13,278 nt of DNA. Origin: JAUPVN01 sp964423475. Its GTDB lineage: Bacteria > Patescibacteriota > Saccharimonadia > Saccharimonadales > CAIOMD01. Where the stretch lies: positions 1 through 13,278 of the forward strand of contig CAYRFD010000028.1 of NCBI GenBank assembly GCA_964423475.1, given 5' to 3'. The translations under genes and the position numbers were made by a program. Each line of letters opens with the position of its first letter. The stretch's first letter is position 1. The notes beneath the pieces are model-generated. The model ran no database searches and had not been told where the DNA came from. It was given only the letters and a program-made list of their open reading frames with translations. Of the stretch, positions 1 to 7,600 are shown piece by piece.

Positions 1-260
1 AATTTACGTGGTATGGTTTGCTTTTCTTCTGGCAATTGTAACTTTGTGCTATTTGTGGGTGTGACCTGCATATTATTTAGCCACGCCTCGCCATTTTTTA
101 CCGTAATAAAAGCACCACGCAAATTTGCATGTCCCATCCGCAAACTCTTTACCTCTGCCCCAGTTAAAACAACACCAGCACTATATTCGGTTTTTACATC
201 GTAATCAAACCGAGCGCGCTTATTTACAATTGTGCCTTTTTGCACTTGCTTTTTCTTCAT
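1..260 (-). CDS. smpB: SsrA-binding protein SmpB, 3' end cut by the window edge
   Basis: SmpB binds tmRNA and delivers it to stalled ribosomes for trans-translation in the cytoplasm. The reading frame starts with ATG at 260-258 and runs off the left edge, giving 86 codons, about the first half of a usual 150-160 residue protein. The visible part matches the family closely: a basic start (MKKKQVQKG), then NKRARFDYDV, then the hallmark LTGAEVKSLRMGHANLRGAF near residues 33-52, and VKNGEAWLNNMQVTP after it. This is the OB-fold core with the tmRNA-contacting strand. The C-terminal basic tail lies outside the window. No Shine-Dalgarno precedes the ATG; a TACAAT hexamer ends 7 nt before it. It is followed upstream by the glycoside-hydrolase-like gene on the same strand with a 43-bp gap. 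The identity rests on recognised family motifs and is firm. Confidence 0.95.
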   Translation of the reverse strand, partial: MKKKQVQKGTIVNKRARFDYDVKTEYSAGVVLTGAEVKSLRMGHANLRGAFITVKNGEAWLNNMQVTPTNSTKLQLPEEKQTIPRK

Positions 261-267
261 CTATTAC

Positions 268-273
268 ATTGTA
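268..273 (-). promoter_or_regulatory. -10 element of smpB, leaderless type
   Basis: On the minus strand the spacer reads TGTTACAAT, an extended -10 (TGn plus TACAAT), followed by 7 nt and then the smpB ATG. A start site 6-7 nt after the hexamer would fall on the start codon. There is no convincing -35. The promoter is inferred from spacing and motif only. Confidence 0.5.
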
Positions 274-303
274 ACAATTATTTAGGTATTTATAATTTGG
301 TTT

Positions 304-1392
304 TTATAACTTGCCTTGGGTTTCTTGGCGAACGGCTTCCCATAAAGATGGGTCGTTTTTTACTGTTTTGCGCCAATACCACCATTCCCCGCCCCATAAA
401 TCTATATCTCTAAAACCGGTTGCCTCGCCATAATCTATGCGTTCTTTTAAGCGCTGAGCATTCATAGATTTGTCTTGTTCTGCTAAAGAAGCTTCTTTTA
501 CACCGCCAGGAGACCAAGGTTCCGCCTGAAGCTCATGCAGCATAGAATCTTTACCTGTAAAAATTTCTGTTAAGGCTGCGCGCCAAGTGTACCACCAGCT
601 AGGAAAAGGATACTCAAAATAGCGCTTTGTAATTGTTTCGTCCCAAACACGTTTATATACAGATACACCAAATTGGTCTGGCCTTGGCTGCCCAACAGGT
701 ATACCCAAATAGTTGTTTGATAAGCTTATAATTACGGGTGTATTTGGGTCTATAGCTTTTACAAATGCAAATTCATCTATTAAGCGTTCTCGTTCTATGC
801 CAAAATGTTTACATTCTCCAAAAACACCCAAAAAATACTCATTTTCTAATTGGTAACTATCTAGTGCTGGGTTATCTTTGTAGCGTTCTAATACTGCTTG
901 CATATAGTTTTTAAGCTCTGGGTACCATTGATCTTGATCTTCTGCCTTTACCCAACTTGGGGCATGGCATTCTGGCCAACGTGGCTGGCGCAGGCCAATT
1001 GCTAGGCTAACTTTGCCGCCTACTTCGTTAACCTTTTCAAATTGCCAATCTAGCTCGCTAAAATCATATTGGCCGGGTTGCTTTTCTATTTCATCCCAAT
1101 AGCTCACAAGCCTAAAGCGTTTAAAGCCTAAATCGTCTCGTAATGCTAAAAACGTATCCTTAGGATCTAAATCATAATATCTGGCATATCTTGGTATAAA
1201 TGTTACGCCGTATGTTAATGGTTGGTTACTATGTTTTTTTTGGTACCAATAGGCTAAAGCGTAAGCCTGTAATATTAAAAGTATAATTATTATAAATGCA
1301 ATTATAAATATTTTAGTTAATTTACTGAGTTTATTCCAACGCGTTTTTAAGGATTTTGTTTTGGTATTATTAGGTTGCTTTTTATTATTCAC
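304..1392 (-). CDS. Membrane-anchored glycoside hydrolase-like TIM-barrel protein (clan GH-A-like)
   Basis: This 362-residue protein begins with a basic cytoplasmic stretch (1-27), then one hydrophobic segment (about 28-50) that would anchor it with the rest outside. The outer part has the plan of a (beta/alpha)8 clan-A hydrolase. A GVTFIPRYARYYDLDP start leads to the first strand. FRLVSYWDEIEKQPGQYDFSELD (93-115) is the strand 2 pattern 'W..IE...G.YdFs.lD' seen in GH5/GH42-like enzymes. YQLENE (180-185) has the Asn-Glu pair expected for the acid/base at strand 4, and HELQAEPW (286-293) supplies a candidate nucleophile Glu (287 or 291). DLWGGEWWYW (331-340) fits the aromatic strand 8 region. 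The start is GTG at 1392-1390; the nearest ATG is out of frame. The substrate is unknown; cell-surface glycan trimming of self or host is a guess. It could also be an inactive glycan-binding relative. Confidence 0.75.
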   Translation of the reverse strand: MNNKKQPNNTKTKSLKTRWNKLSKLTKIFIIAFIIIILLILQAYALAYWYQKKHSNQPLTYGVTFIPRYARYYDLDPKDTFLALRDDLGFKRFRLVSYWDEIEKQPGQYDFSELDWQFEKVNEVGGKVSLAIGLRQPRWPECHAPSWVKAEDQDQWYPELKNYMQAVLERYKDNPALDSYQLENEYFLGVFGECKHFGIERERLIDEFAFVKAIDPNTPVIISLSNNYLGIPVGQPRPDQFGVSVYKRVWDETITKRYFEYPFPSWWYTWRAALTEIFTGKDSMLHELQAEPWSPGGVKEASLAEQDKSMNAQRLKERIDYGEATGFRDIDLWGGEWWYWRKTVKNDPSLWEAVRQETQGKL

Positions 1393-1402
1393 TATACATA
1401 AC

Positions 1403-1408
1403 AGTATA
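1403..1408 (-). promoter_or_regulatory. -10 element of the glycoside-hydrolase-like gene
   Basis: TATACT on the minus strand is followed by 10 nt and then the GTG start, predicting a leader of about 3 nt. It sits back to back with the plus-strand -10 of the glycosyltransferase in a 44-bp divergent spacer. Confidence 0.5.
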
Positions 1409-1410
1409 CA

Positions 1411-1419
1411 TGCTATAAT
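1411..1419 (+). promoter_or_regulatory. Extended -10 promoter of the glycosyltransferase-rsmG operon
   Basis: TGCTATAAT is a perfect extended -10 (TGn plus consensus TATAAT), 17 nt before the ATG at 1437. The predicted leader is about 10 nt and has no Shine-Dalgarno. No clear -35 is visible at the right distance, which is usual when the TGn extension is present. Confidence 0.6.
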
Positions 1420-1436
1420 TTTGATGGTCTAGCTAT

Positions 1437-2249
1437 ATGAATAATAAAATATCTATAAGTGTTATCATACCAGTTTATAACGAAGAGCAGTGCATTAAAC
1501 AGTGTTTAGATGCGGTTTGGGCTCAAGAATATGTTAATGAGGTTATAGTTATAGACAATAATTGCACAGATAACACTGTAAATATTGTAAAAAAGCACTA
1601 TAAAAAAACTATTATTTTAAATGAGCATCGCCAAGGTCAACAATACGCACAGGCTTTAGGTTTTGATAGATCTAAGGGTGACATTATTGCCAGAATAGAT
1701 GCAGACACTATTTTACCTAATTTATGGTCCAAACAGCTAATTAATATATTTGATAATAATCAAAAATTTAATGCAGTTACTGGTTATGGATATTCTAGAA
1801 CTGGAATAAAATCACGTAAATTTGGAAGATTATGGACAATTATATATTATGCTGAAGCTAAAGCAATTTTAGGGGTCTCTGTTTTATGGGGGTCTAACAT
1901 GGCAATAAAAAAAGATGTTTGGCAAAAAGCGCGCCAATTTTATTATATGGGAGACAAAAAAGTTCACGACGATCAAAGCTTAAGTTTGGCGCTTGCAACT
2001 AGTAGTGAGCCAATTTTATTAGCACCTAACTTAGTTGTATCTGTAGATTCTGGCAGTATTATGCGTTTAGGCAAGCTTTGGAGCTATTATAAATTACAAA
2101 TTATTACAAAAATGATATACAAAAATATACATTGGCGCTTTAAAGCTAATATTTTTAAGCGACTATTACTTTTTGTAGTAACTCTGCCTATAGTTATTGG
2201 ATGGTTTTTGTTTTCTATAATATATACATTGTTTAAAAGAAAAATATAA
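1437..2249 (+). CDS. Family 2 glycosyltransferase with C-terminal membrane segment
   Basis: This is a 270-residue GT-A fold enzyme that should transfer a sugar from a nucleotide or lipid donor at the inner face of the membrane. The nucleotide-binding start ISVIIPVYNEEQCIKQCLDA lies at residues 6-25, with EVIVIDNNCTDNT at 35-47. The metal-binding D-x-D motif is RIDAD at 86-90. DDQSLSLAL (178-186) fits the acidic acceptor-side motif, where the catalytic base often sits. A hydrophobic stretch (about 243-266) near the C-terminus could anchor it. The acceptor cannot be read from the sequence. rsmG starts 2 bp after its stop, so the two are probably co-transcribed. It is divergent from the glycoside-hydrolase-like gene, and the pair may act on the same surface glycan (inference). 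The family call is secure; the substrate is open. Confidence 0.88.
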   Translation: MNNKISISVIIPVYNEEQCIKQCLDAVWAQEYVNEVIVIDNNCTDNTVNIVKKHYKKTIILNEHRQGQQYAQALGFDRSKGDIIARIDADTILPNLWSKQLINIFDNNQKFNAVTGYGYSRTGIKSRKFGRLWTIIYYAEAKAILGVSVLWGSNMAIKKDVWQKARQFYYMGDKKVHDDQSLSLALATSSEPILLAPNLVVSVDSGSIMRLGKLWSYYKLQIITKMIYKNIHWRFKANIFKRLLLFVVTLPIVIGWFLFSIIYTLFKRKI

Positions 2250-2251
2250 AT

Positions 2252-2869
2252 ATGGATTTAATACATAAATATTTTAATAATTTAAGCCCTACCCAGTATG
2301 AGCAGATGTCCGCTCTAGAAGTTTTGTATAAAGACTGGAATGCAAAAATTAATGTAATTTCTCGTAAAGATATAGATAATTTTTACGAACATCATGTGCT
2401 ACATAGTTTAGCTATTGCTAAATTTATTAATTTTTTGCCTAATGCAAAAATTTTAGATATTGGAACGGGCGGAGGTTTCCCGGGAGTACCGCTAGCAATA
2501 ATGTTTCCGCAGACTAATTTTATTTTGGTAGATTCTATAGGTAAAAAGCTAAAGGTAGTTGATGATGTAGCTAAGCAAATTGGTTTAAATAATGTTACAA
2601 AAATTCATACAAGAGCAGAACAATTAAATGATAAGTACGATTTTGTTACATCTCGCGCTGTTACACGGTTAGACGTTGCCTGGAGCTGGGCAGGGCCACT
2701 TTTAAGCCCAGTGTCTCTACACAGTGTTAAAAACGGCTTAATATATTTAAAGGGCGGTGATATAAATGCAGAAATACCGAACAATTGTATTATTCAAAAA
2801 ATACCCTTAAATAACATGTTTAAAGAGCCATATTTTGCCGAGAAAGCTATAGTTTATGGGCATAATTAA
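2252..2869 (+). CDS. rsmG: 16S rRNA (guanine-527-N7) methyltransferase RsmG
   Basis: RsmG uses S-adenosylmethionine to methylate N7 of G527 in the 530 loop of 16S rRNA. At 205 residues it is near the usual length of about 207-240. The family signatures are present in order: NVISRKDIDNFYEHHVLHSL (34-53), the SAM-binding glycine loop ILDIGTGGGFPGVPLAI (67-83), the acidic strand 2 end LVDSIGKK (92-99), and FVTSRAVTRL (131-140), the RAV signature near the substrate pocket. It starts 2 bp after the glycosyltransferase stop with no Shine-Dalgarno in front, so translation is probably coupled. A strong hairpin terminator lies 28 nt downstream. The pairing with a glycosyltransferase looks like genome packing rather than shared function. 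Confidence 0.96.
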   Translation: MDLIHKYFNNLSPTQYEQMSALEVLYKDWNAKINVISRKDIDNFYEHHVLHSLAIAKFINFLPNAKILDIGTGGGFPGVPLAIMFPQTNFILVDSIGKKLKVVDDVAKQIGLNNVTKIHTRAEQLNDKYDFVTSRAVTRLDVAWSWAGPLLSPVSLHSVKNGLIYLKGGDINAEIPNNCIIQKIPLNNMFKEPYFAEKAIVYGHN

Positions 2870-2896
2870 TTAATTGCCGTATCTTAAAAATCAAAA

Positions 2897-2926
2897 AAAG
2901 TCGAGGCTCCGCAGGCACTCGACTTT
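2897..2926. terminator. Bidirectional rho-independent terminator between rsmG and the cobalamin adenosyltransferase gene
   Basis: A 9-bp perfect stem (AAAGTCGAG at 2897-2905 with CTCGACTTT at 2918-2926) encloses a 12-nt loop. On the plus strand it is followed by TTTAATTTTTT. On the minus strand it is followed by an unbroken run of seven T and further T-rich sequence. It therefore can stop both convergent units, and looks stronger in the minus direction. Confidence 0.85.
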
Positions 2927-2990
2927 AATTTTTTGACACCTGTTTGTTCTGTTTTAATGCTACGCCCGCGAGTTTTTATGGTCAAGCTTT

Positions 2991-3009
2991 TGTAGTAAAT
3001 TTTGCTACA
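2991..3009. repeat. Short hairpin in the 192-bp convergent spacer
   Basis: TGTAG at 2991-2995 pairs with CTACA at 3005-3009. A T-G wobble and an A-T pair extend the stem to 7 bp around a small AT loop. It sits between the terminator and the end of the adenosyltransferase gene. No T-run follows in either direction, so it is not a classical terminator; an mRNA 3'-end stabiliser for the minus-strand transcript is possible. The rest of 2927-3061 shows no ORF or RNA that can be recognised. Confidence 0.35.
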
Positions 3010-3061
3010 TTAATAGATACATAATATATTTTGTTGTTAAAAAAATTACAATAAATATGAG

Positions 3062-3631
3062 CTAATAATCTATGCCACTATTTGCTAAATATTTGTCGTC
3101 AAAATGGTGTTTAATTTTTGTCATATCGGTTGCTATATCAACTAGAGGTAATAGCTTTGTGGGAAAGTTTCGCCCCGTTAAACATAAGCTAGTAGATGGG
3201 TGACGGTTTTTAATAAGATCCGACATCTTTTTTTGCGTAAGCAAGCCGTCATGCACGGCATTGTTAATTTCGTCGCATATAACTAGTTTATATTTACCAC
3301 TAGTTGCTGCATTGTAGGCTTTATCGTAAGTTGTTTGGGCCATTTTTTTATGTTCTAAATCTGTAATACCCTTAGCACTTAACTCTCCGGCGTTATAAAA
3401 ACCACCACCACCTTTATAAAACAATAATTTGTTACCAAAAATTGGAGTTATTGCTTCTATAAATTTATGCTCGTTTACGTGCCAATGTTTAATAAACTGT
3501 ATATAAGCTACTGGCCAATCTGCACCTAGCGCTCTTGCCATTAAGCCAATACTGGCGCTAGTTTTACCCTTACCATCGCCCGTGTAAACTAATACTACAC
3601 TTTGCTTAGTTTTATAATCTTTAAATGCCAT
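3062..3631 (-). CDS. cobO: Cob(I)alamin adenosyltransferase, CobA/CobO (BtuR) family
   Basis: CobA/CobO enzymes transfer the 5'-deoxyadenosyl group of ATP to reduced corrinoid, making adenosylcobalamin in the cytoplasm. At 189 residues it has the family's usual length. The diagnostic modified P-loop GDGKGKTSA lies at 18-26. YIQFIKHW (43-50) corresponds to the family's 'VQFIKG'. LVICDEINNAVHDGLL (116-131) is the Walker B region with its D-E pair. LTGRNFP (151-157) and the C-terminal IKHHFDDK...SGIDY match the family's 'TGR' and 'KHaFd...GIDW' ends. It stands alone between two terminated units with its own leaderless-type promoter. No other corrinoid gene is in view, so salvage for a B12-dependent enzyme elsewhere is the likely role (inference). 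Confidence 0.9.
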   Translation of the reverse strand: MAFKDYKTKQSVVLVYTGDGKGKTSASIGLMARALGADWPVAYIQFIKHWHVNEHKFIEAITPIFGNKLLFYKGGGGFYNAGELSAKGITDLEHKKMAQTTYDKAYNAATSGKYKLVICDEINNAVHDGLLTQKKMSDLIKNRHPSTSLCLTGRNFPTKLLPLVDIATDMTKIKHHFDDKYLANSGIDY

Positions 3632-3637
3632 TCTTTA

Positions 3638-3666
3638 ACTATATTGATTTTATTAAACATAGTAAA
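3638..3666 (-). promoter_or_regulatory. Promoter of the cobalamin adenosyltransferase gene, leaderless
   Basis: On the minus strand, a -35-like TTTACT (3666-3661), a 17-nt spacer and TATAGT (3643-3638) end only 6 nt before the ATG. Initiation would fall on or next to the start codon. No ribosome binding site could fit in between. Confidence 0.6.
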
Positions 3667-3702
3667 TATATAAATCTACAAATATATATTTGTATCTGTT
3701 AT

Positions 3703-3744
3703 TTGCATAAGCCTATTGCTTTTTTTGTAATTTGTTTCTATTGT
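3703..3744 (+). promoter_or_regulatory. Two overlapping candidate promoters for the aquaporin gene
   Basis: TTGCAT (3703-3708) with TGTAAT (3726-3731) and TTGCTT (3716-3721) with TATTGT (3739-3744) both have 17-nt spacers. Either gives a real 5' leader (about 25-40 nt) that contains the Shine-Dalgarno, unlike the other units here. Sequence alone does not choose between them. Confidence 0.4.
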
Positions 3745-3760
3745 AGTGATATATAAGTTA

Positions 3761-3768
3761 AAAGGAGG
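3761..3768 (+). promoter_or_regulatory. Strong Shine-Dalgarno that sets the aquaporin start
   Basis: AAAGGAGG lies 7 nt before the ATG at 3776. It places the start there rather than at the in-frame GTG at 3746, which lies upstream of this site. It is the only strong Shine-Dalgarno seen in front of a gene in the window. Confidence 0.85.
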
Positions 3769-3775
3769 ATACGGT

Positions 3776-4555
3776 ATGATAAAGCAACAACATGTTGCTG
3801 CGGTGCTTGCAGAGTTTATAGGAACACTCACGCTAGCTTTAGTAGTATTAAGCACAAGTTTATATAGGTTCCCGTTATTTACGGCTATGGCAGCCGGCAT
3901 AACTTTAATTGTATTTGTTGGTGCTTTTGGTAAAATATCTGGTGGCCATTTTAACCCAGCGGTTACTATTGGGCTTTTTGCAATGCGTCAGGTAGGAGCT
4001 GCAAAAGCAATAGCTTATATTGTTTTTCAGTTTTTGGCTGGGTTTGCAGCATGGCAAGCATACGAATTTTTTACTGGTCAACCATTAACTAATGGGGCCG
4101 GTTCTTTTGATACAAAGATATTTCTAGCAGAAGCAGCGGGTGCCTTTGTATTTGGTACTGCAATTGCCGCAGTTGTTACTCAAAAAATTCAAGGTTACCA
4201 AGCCGCCGCTACTATTGGTGGTGGTTTGTTTTTGGGTCTTATGGTTGCAGGTTTGGCTTCTAGTGGTATATTAAACCCAGCAGTTGCAATTGCTACTCAT
4301 AGCTTTGACGTAAACTATGGCTTGGGCCCAGTAGTGGGAATGCTAGTTGCAATGGCGGTTACAGCGCTTGTAATTGTACCTATATTTGGTATTAAAAAAG
4401 TAGATAAAGTATCACCAAAGCCAGTATTAGCTACAAAGCCAACTGTTTCTGCGGGTGCCTCAAGTGCTGGTGCTAAATCAGCTAAAGCTTCTGTTAAAAA
4501 AACAGCTACAAAATCTAAAAAAACTACAAAAAAGTCTACTTCTAAAAAGAGTTAG
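3776..4555 (+). CDS. Aquaporin/MIP-family channel with atypical second NPA motif and Lys-rich tail
   Basis: MIP channels pass water or small neutral solutes across the membrane. The protein has 259 residues from the ATG set by the Shine-Dalgarno. Six hydrophobic segments can be placed in residues 8-206. The first half-helix loop is GGHFNPAVTIG (NPA at 60-62). The second is SGILNPAVAIATHS (NPA at 167-169). Most family members have Arg right after the second NPA as the narrow-filter residue; here it is Val170. Residues 208-259 form a soluble tail made almost only of Lys, Ser, Thr, Ala, Pro and Val, resembling histone-H1-type low-complexity sequence. It is monocistronic, with its own terminator. 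The family call is secure. The missing Arg makes selectivity uncertain; glycerol, gases or larger solutes are possible. The tail may bind nucleic acid or the membrane surface, which is speculation. Confidence 0.9.
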   Translation: MIKQQHVAAVLAEFIGTLTLALVVLSTSLYRFPLFTAMAAGITLIVFVGAFGKISGGHFNPAVTIGLFAMRQVGAAKAIAYIVFQFLAGFAAWQAYEFFTGQPLTNGAGSFDTKIFLAEAAGAFVFGTAIAAVVTQKIQGYQAAATIGGGLFLGLMVAGLASSGILNPAVAIATHSFDVNYGLGPVVGMLVAMAVTALVIVPIFGIKKVDKVSPKPVLATKPTVSAGASSAGAKSAKASVKKTATKSKKTTKKSTSKKS

Positions 4556-4572
4556 TTTAAAAAAGTCTAATT

Positions 4573-4603
4573 AAAAAAGATCCTACTTACTAGGGTCTTT
4601 TTT
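4573..4603. terminator. Bidirectional terminator between aquaporin and helicase-nuclease genes
   Basis: A 13-bp stem (4573-4585 with 4591-4603, one G-T wobble) encloses the loop CTTAC. The arms start with AAAAAA and end with TTTTTT, so each strand gives a G+C-bearing hairpin followed by a T-run. It serves two convergent genes. Confidence 0.9.
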
Positions 4604-4624
4604 GTATTTGCATAAAAACTTAAT

Positions 4625-7600
4625 CTATATTTTTGTGTTATTAATTAGCCAATCTTCAAATTCTAATGTGCCTTTAATGTTTTTGCTAAAACCAGAAGTG
4701 TCCGGAAAGTCTAATAGTGTTATTCGATTCCATATAGCTTTTATAAGCTGTTTTGTTCGGCTAATATCTGCATCACTATAGTTTAGAGATAAATCTGTCA
4801 TTTTATCGTTTTCTTCTGGTTCTACAAAAACCACTCTTCCCTGGCTAATTTTATAGTTTTTATAAGTATGCGAGCTGTTTAGTAAAATTTTATAAAACAG
4901 TAGTTGTTGTTTATATTTATGGCTTTTTGTACTTTTAGCCCAAGATGTAAAGCTATGGCCAGTTTTATAATCTACTACCTGTATATCTTGATTTTCATGA
5001 TCAATTACCAAGTAGTCTAGGTTACCTGTTAAATGAGCCTTGCCACAAAAAGAGCCTTCGTGCTTAAAGCGAACCTCTGCCTGATTTTGAATGCTAAAGT
5101 TTGGCCACCACCATTGCATAAAAGCCGCTAAAGCCTTTTCTCCTCTGTTTAAGTATTGTATATACTCATTTTTATTTAGTGTTTTTTTACTTAGTTTTTT
5201 AGCAAAAATATCTTGAATTTCTTCTAACACGGGCAGTTCACCTGTATTTTTTTGCATATTAGCAATAGCCTCTATAGATTCGTGTATAGCACTACCGTAT
5301 TCTCCGTTAGCAGATGGTGCTTTAGGAAAACGCAATATTGTATTTACAAAAAACTGTTCAGGTCCGCCAAGTTCCATATCTGTAAAACTGTTTAAGTGGG
5401 TTGCGCTTAACTGAAAATCTTGTAATCTTGGTTTTAGTAATTCTATTAAATTTGGTTGGTCTAAGCTATTGTAATGATGAGTTTGCCAAAACAATTGCAA
5501 GGTTTTAGCGTTTGGGGTTAATGCATCGTCTGTATGTAAATTTGATACTAATTTTGGCATATTTTTTTGAAAATTATTATCATCTTTTGTTTGGCTAATA
5601 AATTCTAGTTCGGTGGTTGGTTTTCCGGCATAATTTTTGGTAAAACTTGTAAGGTATAAGGTATGTTTTGCTCTGGTTAATGCAACATAAAAAAGCCGCT
5701 TTTTTTCGTCTTTTTGGGCGCCGGCAAAACGGATTGTTTGCAGGTTTTTTGGTAAAATAATGTTAGACGATGCACCACGTGCTTTCATACCCCAAACATC
5801 GTCTGTAGTTGCCAAAACAAACACAACATCAAACTCTAAGCCCTTTGCAGAATATGCTGTAATAAGCTGAACGGCATCTGCTGCCGTGTGGTATGGGCTG
5901 GTGTTAAGTAGTTTTTCTGCTGCGTTATTATAAGAATCTATAAAATCTAAAGCATCTTTTAAGTATAAAATATTTTCTTTTTGGTTAGAGTGCTCTCTTA
6001 GTCGCTGCCGTAATACTGTAAGATGAGATAATAATTGGGTAAATTGCAAAGTTTGTGTTTTAGCATTGGCAGAATCAAAATAATATTTATAAAATGGTGA
6101 ACTAAAACTAGGAATATCTGGTTCGTTTAATTCTAAAGGCTCTATACCAATGCAATAATCTAATATTTTTTCTAATGTTTCGGTGCCTGAAATAGTTGCT
6201 AATTTAGCAAAAAATAATGCAATCGGCTTAAGGCTAGGCTCTGCAAGCATAAGTTGTAGCCAATTTGTTGTTGCGTCTTCTTTATATTTATTTTCGCTAG
6301 ATTGCCAAGATAGTTGCCAGATTAAGCTAGTTGGGATTTGCCACTCACTGCCAGTTAAAATTTCTGGCCACAGTTCGTTAGCTTTGGGGTAGTTATTTTT
6401 GCTTAAAGAATTTATAAGTTTTAGCATGTTAATAATTCTTGCAATGTATTGATCTTCTAAAACGTTTTCGCGCTTTTCGTAGTGCAAAGGAATATTTTTT
6501 TGCTCTAAAAATGGTACTAACGGTTCTAAATATTTATGTTTTGGTGCTAGTATTGCAATGCCCTCTGGCGACTGGCCTTTATCTATTAGTTCTTTTACCT
6601 TTTTTGCCACCCAATCTAGTTCTGCAACGTCACTAATAAACTGGTGTTGCTCAATTTTTGCCTGTGCTGGTAGGGCTTTGTTACTTGCTAAAAGATCTTT
6701 ACTAGCAAGCCCTAGTTTGCTATGTAAACGTTTTTCTATTTGGTTAGAAACGTATTGCGCGGTGTCAATAATATTTTGATGCGATCTCCAATTTTCTGTA
6801 AGAGTAATAGTATTTACGTTTTTATACAATTTGTAAAAACGTAGCATGTTGTCTACTTCTGCTCCCTGAAAACTAAATATTGCCTGATCATCATCACCCA
6901 CCGCCAAAATATTTGGGCGACCCTCGTTTACCGGGTTGTTTGTTAGTAGTTCTATTAGCTTTAGCTGAGCTTTGTTGGTATCCTGAAATTCGTCTAACAT
7001 AATATATTGATATTTTTCTTGTAAGCTAAAACGGAGTTCACTATGATCTTCTATAGCTTTTGTAGCCAGAAGTATCATATCGTCATAATCGTATAAATTA
7101 TTATCTTTAAGCTTTTTTAAGTATTGTTCGTAAATATCGGCTGCACCAAGTAATTTAGCAACTTCGTTAGTGCCCTTAACTACCCATTTATCATCTTTAT
7201 CTTTTGTTAACCAGTTGTTTTTAAATGCCGTTAAAGACACGGTACGGTTAGTGGCCTCTGCCTCTATATATGCTTCTGCCAACGCAGTTATAAATTGAGT
7301 ATCAAGGCTGGTAATACCTATTGGTAATTTTTTAGTACTAGCGGGTAAAGATTTTGTATCTATAAATAACTTTTCAAATAATGATATAGAACTTTTAGAC
7401 ATTTTGGTTAGTAATGCCAAATCTTTTTTAGTATATTTATTAAGACTATTTATAGATCGAGTATTGTCTTTTGCAATAGATCTAATATCTTTTGGCATAA
7501 GCCCAGCCTTTTTTGCTTCGCCAATAAAATGTAAAACATCTTTTAAATAAGTTTCTTTACGCCAAAGAGTGTTATTGCTACTTATTGTTTGATATATTTC

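Noticed and set aside
13..204. Plus-strand open frame at the left edge
   Set aside because: It is the opposite strand of the smpB gene, whose minus-strand translation matches a conserved family.
2933..2960. TTGACA followed by TAATGC as a promoter for a small RNA
   Set aside because: The -35 is perfect but the -10 is poor, and no conserved RNA fold or terminator follows in the next 100 nt.
3746..3775. Upstream GTG as the aquaporin start
   Set aside because: The strong Shine-Dalgarno at 3761-3768 lies inside this stretch and is correctly spaced for the ATG at 3776; the extra ten residues look non-conserved.
3676..3900. Minus-strand open frame across the aquaporin start
   Set aside because: It overlaps the promoter, Shine-Dalgarno and first helix of the aquaporin and has no recognisable protein features.
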